Below are positions 8,755-16,139 of a stretch of 64,000 bases of DNA, one piece after another (position 1 is the stretch's first letter; every line of letters begins with the position of its first letter). Position numbers and translations under genes: made by a program. The notes beneath the pieces were generated by a model. The model was not told the DNA's origin, did not search any database, and saw nothing but the letters and a program-made list of their open reading frames with translations. The stretch is taken from positions 434,001-498,000 of the forward strand of contig NZ_JADQDP010000003.1 in NCBI RefSeq assembly GCF_015694735.1, read 5' to 3'. This stretch comes from Hymenobacter properus. Lineage in GTDB: Bacteria; Bacteroidota; Bacteroidia; Cytophagales; Hymenobacteraceae.

Positions 8755-10167
8755 ATGGCCGCTCCCACCGCCGCACCCACTACTAGCACCAGTGCCAAGC
8801 CCCGCCTCAGCTTCTGGCAAATCTGGAACATGAGCTTCGGCTTCCTTGGTATTCAATTTGGCTTTGCGCTGCAAAACAGCAACATGAGCCGGATTTTCGA
8901 AACCATGGGCGCCAAGACCGATGAAATTGCTTTTCTATGGCTGGCGGCACCCATCACCGGCCTGCTGGTGCAGCCCATCATCGGCTACCTATCCGACCGC
9001 ACCTGGAGCCCGCGCTGGGGCCGGCGCCGGCCGTTTTTCTTCATTGGGGCGCTACTAGCCTCGCTGGCGCTGGTGGTGATGCCCAACGTGACGGCCCTGT
9101 GGATGGCGGCCGGCATGCTCTGGATTCTCGATTCGAGCATCAACATCTCCATGGAGCCCTTCCGGGCGCTGGTGGGCGACTTGCTGCCCTCGCAACAGCG
9201 CACTTCGGGCTTTGGCGCGCAAACGTTTTTCATCGGTGTGGGTGCTATCGTGGGCTCCTCGCTGCCGTGGATGTTCGCCAACTGGTTTGGCGTATCAAAC
9301 ACGCCCGAGCCCGGCCACATCTCGCTGTCGCTGAAGTATTCGTTCTACGTGGGTGGCTTGGTATTTTTCCTGGCCGTGCTCTGGACGGTGCTGCGCACTA
9401 AAGAGTATCCGCCCGCCGACCTGGCCGAATTCGAAGCCGAAAAGGCCCGCACCGCCGGCTTCGCCAACGGCTTTCGCGAGTCGTTTGAGGGCATTTTCCA
9501 CATGCCCAAAACCATGCAGCAGCTGGCGCTGGTGCAGTTTTTCTCATGGTTTGCGCTGTTTTCGATGTGGATTTACACCACGCAGGCCGTTACTAGCCAC
9601 GTGTTCCACACCACCGACACCACCTCAGCGCTCTACAACCAGGGCGGCGACTGGGTGGGCGTGTGCTTCTCGGTATACAACGGCCTGTCGGCCGTGGTGG
9701 CGCTGCTGCTGCCCATCGTGGCCAAGGCTACCAGCCGCCGCGTCACGCACATGCTGGCCCTGGTGCTGGGCGGTTTGGGGTTGATTTCCATCTACTTCAT
9801 TCAGGACTACCACTACATCTTGCTGTCGATGGTGGGCGTGGGCATTGCCTGGGCCAGCATCCTGAGCGTGCCCTACGCCATGCTGGCCGGCGCGCTGCCC
9901 GCCAACAAAATGGGCTACTACATGGGCGTGTTCAACTTCTTCATTGTGATTCCGCAGGGCGCGGCCGGCCTCATTCTGGGCCCGCTCACCAAGCACGTCT
10001 TCCACGACCAACCCATTTACACCCTCGTGCTGGGTGGCGTTTCGATGATACTCTCGGGCCTGCTCACCCTGCGCGTGCACGACGCCGACGACATCCGCCT
10101 GCCCGTGCAGGAGCCCGCCGAAAGCCTTGGCTACGACGCCTTGGCACCAGCCAATCCGCAGGTGTAG
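8755..10167 (+). CDS. SLC45-like major facilitator sugar transporter
   Basis: A 470-residue inner-membrane carrier with about twelve hydrophobic segments. The start region FWQIWNMSFGFLGIQFGFALQ and the loop GYLSDRTWSPRWGRRRPFF between helices 2 and 3 are characteristic of the SLC45 / sucrose-maltose symporter branch of the MFS; the DR-x-RRRP part is the family signature loop. The probable role is proton-coupled uptake of maltose, sucrose or small maltodextrins. Its place directly after the two GH13 genes on the same strand supports a maltodextrin role. Start is ATG. A strong terminator follows 37 bp after the stop. Confidence 0.88.
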   Translation: MAAPTAAPTTSTSAKPRLSFWQIWNMSFGFLGIQFGFALQNSNMSRIFETMGAKTDEIAFLWLAAPITGLLVQPIIGYLSDRTWSPRWGRRRPFFFIGALLASLALVVMPNVTALWMAAGMLWILDSSINISMEPFRALVGDLLPSQQRTSGFGAQTFFIGVGAIVGSSLPWMFANWFGVSNTPEPGHISLSLKYSFYVGGLVFFLAVLWTVLRTKEYPPADLAEFEAEKARTAGFANGFRESFEGIFHMPKTMQQLALVQFFSWFALFSMWIYTTQAVTSHVFHTTDTTSALYNQGGDWVGVCFSVYNGLSAVVALLLPIVAKATSRRVTHMLALVLGGLGLISIYFIQDYHYILLSMVGVGIAWASILSVPYAMLAGALPANKMGYYMGVFNFFIVIPQGAAGLILGPLTKHVFHDQPIYTLVLGGVSMILSGLLTLRVHDADDIRLPVQEPAESLGYDALAPANPQV

Positions 10168-10203
10168 CGCTTATTTAGGCTAACGCTAATTCCAGCCAGA
10201 AAA

Positions 10204-10233
10204 AAGGCCGCTTCCATCTCTGGAAGCGGCCTT
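10204..10233. terminator. Bidirectional hairpin terminator
   Basis: Perfect 13-bp stem (AAGGCCGCTTCCA, loop TCTC, TGGAAGCGGCCTT) with an A-run before and T-rich sequence after. It separates the transporter gene from the convergent FAD oxidoreductase gene. Confidence 0.9.
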
Positions 10234-10271
10234 GTTGTTTAACGAGTAGCCTGAATACTTTTTGTGTATAG

Positions 10272-11573
10272 CTAACCATTAATCAGCATCTCTGCCACCT
10301 CTCGCCCAGTAGCCAGCGCCGCATTTAGCGACGGGTAGGCGGTCCAGTCGCCGCAGCGGTAGAGGTTGGGCGCCAGTTGCAGAGGCTGCCGGGGCGGCTG
10401 GCCGGCTAAGTACACCGGCAGCGCCTTGGTGATACGGTAGCTGCGCAGGTATTCCCACTGCCGGGCCGCCGGGCCAAACCAAGCGGCCAGTTCCTCGCGC
10501 ACGCCGGCCGCAATTTCTTCTTCGCTCAGGCCCCGCTCGCCGTGGGTGCTCACCGAAATTAGGGCGCGGCCGGCGGGGGCATATTCCCCGCTCACATCGG
10601 CCGGGAAAGCCACATTGTGCACCAGCGCATCGGGCGCAGCATTGAGGCGCAGCAGCTTGTCGTTGCGGCCGGGCGAGTGGCCGCCGTTGGTGGCGAAGTA
10701 AGTGCAGGTGGTGATGCGGGCCGCCGTGGGGTAGCTGGCCGCTTCCAGGTTCACGGCATCGTCGGGCTTGCCGCTGCGGCCGGCCAGCAGGCGGGCGGCC
10801 GTCAGGCCGTCGGTGGCCAGCACAATGGCTTGCGATTCGAGCACCTTGCCCGTCGTCAGCCGCACCTGCGAGCCGTCGACGATAGCCGCTACGGACGCAT
10901 TCAGCTGCACGGTGCCTGCGGGCAGGCGGGCCGCCAGCTGCTCGGGCAGCTGCTGCATGCCGAGGGCGGGAATGGCTGCGTCGCCGGTCACGAACTGCTG
11001 AAAGACAAACTCGAAGAAGTTGCTGGCCGTGGTCAGGTCACGGTCCAGAAAGACGCCGCCGAAGAAGGGCTCGAAAAATGAGCGAATGATTTGCTCGCTG
11101 TAGCCGTAGCGGCGCAGGAAGCTCCGCGTGTCGGTGGCCGGGCGGTTGAGCAATTCCTCCGGCGTGTATTTCAGCACGTGCCGCACCAGGCTGAGGATGC
11201 GCAGTTTGTCGGCCGCCGTGCCGATGGGCGACGTGAGCGTGGCAAAGGCGCCCAGCGGCTCACGCAGCGGGTTTTGCAGGGTGGTTTCGCGCCCGTTGGC
11301 CAGCCGGATGACGGCGCCGGAGCGGAAGGCCTTCAGGTTCAGGGCGCCGTAGTCGAACAGGCGCCGGGCCTCGGGGTAGTTGGTTTGCAGCACCTGAAAG
11401 CCGCGGTCGAGGCGAAAGCCCTCGGGTGTGACGTCGGTGCGCACGCGGCCGCCCACGGCATCAGAAGCGTCGAGCAGCAGCACCGGGCGGCCGGCGCGGT
11501 GCAGCCAGGTGGCGCAGGCCAGCCCGGCCATGCCCGCACCGATGATGATGATAGGTTTGGTGGTTGATTCCAT
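10272..11573 (-). CDS. NAD(P)/FAD-dependent amine-oxidase-like oxidoreductase
   Basis: A 433-residue flavoprotein. The N-terminus carries the dinucleotide-binding motif IIGAGMAGLACATWLHRAG near residue 9, followed by LLDASDAVGGRVRT, which is the second signature of the amine oxidase / phytoene desaturase / protoporphyrinogen oxidase group. The C-terminal flavin motif (LYRCGDWTAYPSLNAALATG) is also present. The substrate cannot be inferred; proteins of this kind in Bacteroidota are usually annotated only as FAD-dependent oxidoreductases. It starts at ATG, and the next gene on the same strand (a MORN/TonB-like protein) ends 57 bp upstream of its start, so the two could be cotranscribed. Confidence 0.85.
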   Translation of the reverse strand: MESTTKPIIIIGAGMAGLACATWLHRAGRPVLLLDASDAVGGRVRTDVTPEGFRLDRGFQVLQTNYPEARRLFDYGALNLKAFRSGAVIRLANGRETTLQNPLREPLGAFATLTSPIGTAADKLRILSLVRHVLKYTPEELLNRPATDTRSFLRRYGYSEQIIRSFFEPFFGGVFLDRDLTTASNFFEFVFQQFVTGDAAIPALGMQQLPEQLAARLPAGTVQLNASVAAIVDGSQVRLTTGKVLESQAIVLATDGLTAARLLAGRSGKPDDAVNLEAASYPTAARITTCTYFATNGGHSPGRNDKLLRLNAAPDALVHNVAFPADVSGEYAPAGRALISVSTHGERGLSEEEIAAGVREELAAWFGPAARQWEYLRSYRITKALPVYLAGQPPRQPLQLAPNLYRCGDWTAYPSLNAALATGREVAEMLING

Positions 11574-11630
11574 GAAAAGCCCGTCGGGTAGGTGGTGTAT
11601 GGCTAACGGGGACAGGCGGGCCCAGGGTTT

Positions 11631-12827
11631 TCAGCGCGCCAGGGTTTGCAAAGAAATATTCAGCCGGGTGCCCGTTTTGACAATTAAAAACCGGACGTCG
11701 CTGGCCACCGGCTTGCCGTCGGTGGCGGCGGGCTGCCAGCGGGGCAGCCCGCTCACCGCTTGCCCCAGCGCCGTGACGATGCCGCTGCCTCCCTGCCCGC
11801 TCACCAGCCGCAGAAAGCCCGTGTCATCAACGCTGGCCCGAATGATAAATTCCTGGCCGTCAATCATGTTTTCCCACTGGTTGCGCTGGTTGGTTTGGTA
11901 CAGGTTGTCGAGCACCAGGTGCAGGTAGGACGTGATGTCGCCCGGTGGCTTGGGCGGCGTGGTCTTCTTGCTAGCCGCCCCGGCCACTTGCTGGCGCATG
12001 GCCTGCAGCCGCTCCCGGTCGGCCAGACTACCCGCACAGGTGGGGCCCAGGTGCAGTTGGTCGCCGCGGGCGGTGGGGTCTTCAATCTGTGGCTCCAGCC
12101 GCGACGCGCCTTTGTAACGGGCCATGCCCGCGGGAGCGTCCAGCGCTTTGCCACTGCGAAAAAGACCTTTCTCATACACCTCTGTAAGCAACGTCTTGTC
12201 GGTCGATAAAGAATGGCTTTCCCATACGCCCTCGGGCAGCCCGTTCAGCACCGGGCCGCCATAGCGCAGCCGGGCCTGGGGCAACAGGTCCTGCCACCGG
12301 CCATTGCCGTTGGTCACGCCGGGCTGACCGGTCGAATCCCAATAGGCCACGATGCGCAGGCGAGGGGACAGCTGTCCGGTCCACTCAAAGGTCTGCTGAT
12401 GCTGTCCGTTGGGGTACCAAAACTCCCAGGTGCCGGTAGGCTCATCGTGGGTGAACTGGCCCCGCATGGCCGGCTTGCCATTGGGGTAAAAGGTCGCGTA
12501 CGGCCCATTGCGCTGGCCCTGGTCAAAATACAGTTCGGCCCGTAGCTGGTTGGTAGCAATGGTGTAGTCGCGCACCTGGCCCCGGAAGTCGCCCTGGCTG
12601 GTGATGCGGGCATGCCGACGAATGGCGGCGCAGGCCGTAGGAGTCAGGTTGTAGCGCAGGTCGTAAAACAGCAATACGCTGTCCACGGTAATTTCTTGCA
12701 CACAGTCCGCCATTTTCGCTTTTTCGGCCCCGGCCGGCACTTGCGCCAGCACCGGTGCTGCCCCCCACCCGCACAGAAGACCCACCATTAGCCCCCTCAA
12801 CACCAGGGCCCAATTTTGCACACGCAT
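11631..12827 (-). CDS. Secreted MORN-repeat protein with a TonB-like C-terminal domain
   Basis: A 398-residue exported protein of unknown function. A signal peptide is visible (LRGLMVGLLCGWGAAPVLAQ). Residues about 100-160 contain YwqK/MORN-type repeats (RNGPYATFYPNGKPAMRGQF, PTGTWEFWYPNGQHQ), a motif found in membrane-associated and toxin-antitoxin-linked proteins. The last 80 residues resemble the TonB C-terminal domain: ASVDDTGFLRLVSG, then LPRWQPAATDGKPVASDV, the usual W-x-P...GKPV pattern. This combination is common in Bacteroidota periplasmic proteins and need not mean TonB function, as no membrane-spanning anchor beyond the signal is seen. The family assignment of both domains is from motif recognition only. 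Confidence 0.7.
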   Translation of the reverse strand: MRVQNWALVLRGLMVGLLCGWGAAPVLAQVPAGAEKAKMADCVQEITVDSVLLFYDLRYNLTPTACAAIRRHARITSQGDFRGQVRDYTIATNQLRAELYFDQGQRNGPYATFYPNGKPAMRGQFTHDEPTGTWEFWYPNGQHQQTFEWTGQLSPRLRIVAYWDSTGQPGVTNGNGRWQDLLPQARLRYGGPVLNGLPEGVWESHSLSTDKTLLTEVYEKGLFRSGKALDAPAGMARYKGASRLEPQIEDPTARGDQLHLGPTCAGSLADRERLQAMRQQVAGAASKKTTPPKPPGDITSYLHLVLDNLYQTNQRNQWENMIDGQEFIIRASVDDTGFLRLVSGQGGSGIVTALGQAVSGLPRWQPAATDGKPVASDVRFLIVKTGTRLNISLQTLAR

Positions 12828-12923
12828 TTCAATTCCGAATGAGGAGGTATAAGTAAAAGCCGTCGGCTTTTGTCGGAAAATTAATCAGGAATCATTCCCG
12901 GATATTGCCGGCCCGTCTGGCGG

Positions 12924-13613
12924 CTAGAACAGCTTGGGCATCTTATGCTCCCGCCACTTCTTGCGCGTTTTCATGGTCCAGAACTCAGCCATGCCGTCGC
13001 GGCGCAGGCGCAGTTGCCAGGCAGCCAGAGGCTGGCCCAAGCGGTAGCCGGTGCCCTGCCCCTGCGGAAACTGCTTTTGCAGGAAGGCATAGTCGGCGGC
13101 GGCAATGTCCTTGCCCACCTCGCCGTGGCAGCGCAGGCACAGTTGGTTGTTCAGCACAATGGGGCGCTGGTAGAAAAATACCTCCTGCGATTCCCGCTTC
13201 ACAACGCGCAGGGTGTCCGCAGCCATTTCGGCCGCCGCCAGCGTGCCTTTGTTGGCCGGGTTGCGCGGGTGCTCGCTCACGCGCCGGGCCGTGGCCTTGA
13301 GCACCCGGGCCAGCGAATCGACAGGGCCGTAGGTTTCGGGGCGGCAGAAGGCCGCCGCCCGGGCCACGCCCCCAGCGGCCAGCTCGCGGGCCAGGGTGCG
13401 GCGCAGCAGTGTGTCGGCAGTGGCGCTGAGCGAGTCGCCGGCCCAGCGGGTGGCGCGCAGCAGGTCGTTGGGCATGATGCGCTTTACCTCCCAGTTTTCG
13501 GCCTCAATGCCAATGCGCTTGCTGTCCTTGAGGTGTTCGACCTGGTCGGGCCGGCAGGCAGAGAAGCCGAGTGCCAAAGCCGACCAGGCAATTAAATAGA
13601 GCAGGGTTTTCAC
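12924..13613 (-). CDS. DUF3365-like lipoprotein with a CxxCH haem motif
   Basis: A 229-residue lipoprotein. I set the start at the GTG at 13611-13613, which begins a signal sequence (KTLLYLIAWSALALGFSAC) ending in a lipobox Cys; the upstream in-frame extension looks non-coding. The mature part resembles DUF3365 / Tll0287-like sensor domains: RIGIEAENWEVKRIMPNDLL, a central helical region, and C-L-R-C-H (in NNQLCLRCHGEVG), which is a CxxCH motif that normally holds a c-type haem. Such proteins are thought to be redox sensors or electron carriers in the periplasm. No partner gene is adjacent. The segment ends with a basic tail. Product name is tentative; the haem motif itself is plain. Confidence 0.72.
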   Translation of the reverse strand: MKTLLYLIAWSALALGFSACRPDQVEHLKDSKRIGIEAENWEVKRIMPNDLLRATRWAGDSLSATADTLLRRTLARELAAGGVARAAAFCRPETYGPVDSLARVLKATARRVSEHPRNPANKGTLAAAEMAADTLRVVKRESQEVFFYQRPIVLNNQLCLRCHGEVGKDIAAADYAFLQKQFPQGQGTGYRLGQPLAAWQLRLRRDGMAEFWTMKTRKKWREHKMPKLF

Positions 13614-13685
13614 AAACGCGGGCGTGGGGTGAGTTTCCAACAAAGGTCTGGCTGGCCGCGCCAATGGCCCAAGCTGGCCGCCGGA

Positions 13686-14981
13686 CTACATCAAATGGGC
13701 TTTCAGCGCTTCGTAATCAACCGAAATAGGCACGCTTCGTTTGGTGCGGCCCTGCAGGGCCTGCACCACCTCGGGCAATTGAATGGGCCGGCCCAGCACG
13801 GGCTCCACCACGTCGGGAAACTTCACGGGGTGGGCCGTGGCCAGAATCATCCCGGCCGCCCCGGGATGCTGGGCCTGGTAGCGGCGCAGGGCCATGTAGG
13901 CCACGGCACCGTGCGGGTCGAGCAGGTAGCCATGCTCGTTCCACACCTGTCGGATGGTGGCCACGGTGTCGGCATCGCTCACTGTGTCGGCGCCCAGGGC
14001 GGCGCGCATCTTGGTCAGGTCGTTGTCGAACAGCTCCAGGATACGCACGAAATTGCTGGGGTTGCCCACGTCCATGGCGTTGGAGAAGGTGGGCACGGCG
14101 GGCCGGGGCGTGAAGGTACCCGTGCGCAGGTAAGCAGGCACGGGCTCGTTGGCATTGCAGGCCGCAATGAAGTGCCCCAGCGGCAGCCCCGAGGCCTGGG
14201 CTAGCAGCCCGGCGCAGATGTTACCGAAGTTGCCGCTCGGCACCGACACCACCGGCGGCGCGGCCCCTTCCGGCCACTGCTGCATGGCAAAAAAGTAGTA
14301 GAGCTGCTGCGGCAGCCAGCGCGCCACGTTGATGCTGTTAGCCGACGTAAGGAAGCGCTTTTGTGACAGCTCTTTATCCAGGAAAGCCTGCTTCACCAGC
14401 GCCTGGCAGTCGTCGAAAGTGCCCTGCACTTCCAGTGCGGTAATGTTCTGGCCCAGTGTGGTAAGCTGCTGCTCCTGCACCGGGCTCACCTTGCCCGAGG
14501 GGTAGAGGATGACCACCTCCACACCCGGCACACCCAGAAAGCCGCTGGCCACGGCCCCGCCGGTATCGCCGGAGGTGGCCACCAGCACCGTCACGGGCGG
14601 CGTGTCGCCGCGCTGCGCGAAGTAGCCCAGGCAGCGGCTCATAAACCGCGCCCCCACGTCCTTGAACGCCAGCGTGGGCCCGTGGAACAGCTCCAGCGCT
14701 GCCACGCCCTCGGCCACTGGCACCAGCGGAAAGGCAAAATCCACCGCCTCGGTGCAGATGCGGTGCAGGTCGGCGTCAGGGATGGTGTTGCCCACGTAGG
14801 GCTGCATCACGTTCATGGCCACGGTAGCCTTGCTCAGCGTGCGCAGCTCGCGCCGGAAGCCGGGCAGCAGCCTGGGGATGGTTTCGGGGAAGTACAGGCC
14901 GCCATCCGGCGCCTGCCCGTTGATGGTGGCCTGGCGGAAATCAACCAGCGGCGACTGGTGGCGGAGGCTGTAGTATTTCAT
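13686..14981 (-). CDS. thrC: Threonine synthase
   Basis: A 431-residue PLP enzyme converting O-phosphohomoserine to threonine, the last step of the pathway, in the cytoplasm. The N-terminus MKYYSLRHQSPLVDFRQA and DGGLYFPETIP are typical of the family. The PLP lysine is Lys107 in GPTLAFKDVGARFM, and the phosphate-binding loop is ATSGDTGGAVASGF (about 135-148). Length is normal. It is the third gene of the minus-strand thrA-thrB-thrC run; 132 bp separate it from thrB, and most of this gap is a perfect-arm palindrome (15001-15102). Confidence 0.95.
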   Translation of the reverse strand: MKYYSLRHQSPLVDFRQATINGQAPDGGLYFPETIPRLLPGFRRELRTLSKATVAMNVMQPYVGNTIPDADLHRICTEAVDFAFPLVPVAEGVAALELFHGPTLAFKDVGARFMSRCLGYFAQRGDTPPVTVLVATSGDTGGAVASGFLGVPGVEVVILYPSGKVSPVQEQQLTTLGQNITALEVQGTFDDCQALVKQAFLDKELSQKRFLTSANSINVARWLPQQLYYFFAMQQWPEGAAPPVVSVPSGNFGNICAGLLAQASGLPLGHFIAACNANEPVPAYLRTGTFTPRPAVPTFSNAMDVGNPSNFVRILELFDNDLTKMRAALGADTVSDADTVATIRQVWNEHGYLLDPHGAVAYMALRRYQAQHPGAAGMILATAHPVKFPDVVEPVLGRPIQLPEVVQALQGRTKRSVPISVDYEALKAHLM

Positions 14982-15000
14982 GCAGATTATAGTCTTTTGA

Positions 15001-15102
15001 GACCGTCATGCCGAGCGCAGCCGAGGCATCTCGCGTGCTATAGTAAATCAATCGTTAGACGAATGCGAGCGAGATGCCTCGGCTGCGCTCGGCATGACGG
15101 TC
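15001..15102. repeat. Class 1 palindrome (copy 1), thrB-thrC gap
   Basis: Arms of 34 nt (15001-15034 and 15069-15102) are perfect reverse complements and begin GACCGTCATGCCGAGCGC. The 34-nt centre contains GTAAATCAATCG, a core shared with other copies in this window. It fills the gap between thrB and thrC. Confidence 0.93.
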
Positions 15103-15113
15103 AAGGCGAGTTG

Positions 15114-16046
15114 CTACTCCGCCGAAACCACATACGCCCCCTGCGCCCCCACTGGTCCAACGTATACGTTGAATTCTATCCCTAACTCAGCAAACACGCC
15201 GCCCAGCGCCGCACCTACGGCTTGCGCGGTGGCCTCATCCCGGTTCAGCATAAAGATGGACGGGCCCGAGCCAGAGATACCGCCGCCGATGGCCCCGGCC
15301 GCCAACGCGCGCGTTTTCGCTTCAGCCAGGCCCGGGATGAGCGGCAGCCGGGCCGGCTCCACAATGTAGTCGTCGAGCGAACGGCCAATCAGGTCGTAAT
15401 CAGCCGTGAGGAAGCCGGACACCAGGCCCGCCACGTTGGCCCATTGCCGCACGGCCAAGCCCAGTGGCACCTCCTTAGGCAGCACTTTGCGTGAGTCACT
15501 GGTTTTCAGCTCAATCTGTGGGTGCACCACGGCTATCCACAATTCGGGGGCAGGCAGCGCAACAATGTCAATAGTCGGCTGCAAAGCCCGCACCACGGTG
15601 AACCCGCCGAAAATGACGGGCGCGATGTTGTCGGCGTGGCGGGCGCCGGATGCTAAGGCCTCCCCTTCCATCGCAAAATCCACCAGCTGCATCTTGCTAA
15701 AGCGGTTGCCCAGCAAGGCATTGGCTGCCACCACCGCGCCGGCCGCGCTGGCGGCGCTACTGCCCACCCCGCTGCCCGGCTTGATGCCTTTGCTTATTTC
15801 CACGTCGAAGCCGATGGCTTCGGGCACCTCTTTTAGCAGCGCTTGCAGGGCCACGCCAGCCACGTTTTGCTGCGGGTCGGTGGGCAGTCCGTAAGGGTCG
15901 AGGTGCTGAATACGGATGCCGGGCGTGCTGCTCCGCGTGAGGCGAATAGTATCATAAGGCGCGGAAAGGGCCAGGCCCAGCACATCGAAGCCGCAGCCGA
16001 GGTTGGAAAGTGTGGCGGGTGAGTGAACGAGAACAGAGGTAAGCAT
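15114..16046 (-). CDS. thrB: Homoserine kinase
   Basis: A 310-residue GHMP-family kinase that phosphorylates homoserine with ATP. I start it at the ATG at 16044-16046 (MLTSVLVHSPATLSNLGCGF), the conserved beginning of the family; the longer open frame upstream runs into thrA and is not coding. The ATP-binding GHMP motif is PGSGVGSSAAS (residues 90-100), and a C-terminal motif GISGSGPSIFML completes the fold. It lies between thrA and thrC on the minus strand. A perfect 32-nt-arm palindrome begins 2 nt upstream of its start codon, so the translation start of thrB would sit at the foot of a strong hairpin in the mRNA. Confidence 0.95.
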   Translation of the reverse strand: MLTSVLVHSPATLSNLGCGFDVLGLALSAPYDTIRLTRSSTPGIRIQHLDPYGLPTDPQQNVAGVALQALLKEVPEAIGFDVEISKGIKPGSGVGSSAASAAGAVVAANALLGNRFSKMQLVDFAMEGEALASGARHADNIAPVIFGGFTVVRALQPTIDIVALPAPELWIAVVHPQIELKTSDSRKVLPKEVPLGLAVRQWANVAGLVSGFLTADYDLIGRSLDDYIVEPARLPLIPGLAEAKTRALAAGAIGGGISGSGPSIFMLNRDEATAQAVGAALGGVFAELGIEFNVYVGPVGAQGAYVVSAE

Positions 16047-16048
16047 GA

Positions 16049-16139
16049 ATTGTAGCGTGGACTCTGCGAGTCCGCGCATGAAATAGTGAGGATTCAAGAT
16101 ATGAGGGCATGCGCGGACTCGCAGAGTCCACGCTACAAT
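16049..16139. repeat. Perfect palindrome over the thrA stop and thrB start
   Basis: Arms 16049-16080 and 16108-16139 are 32/32 reverse complements (ATTGTAGCGTGGACTCTGCG...). The right arm contains the thrA stop codon (16133-16135) and its last leucine codon. Its sequence is unlike the class 1 copies. Confidence 0.95.
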
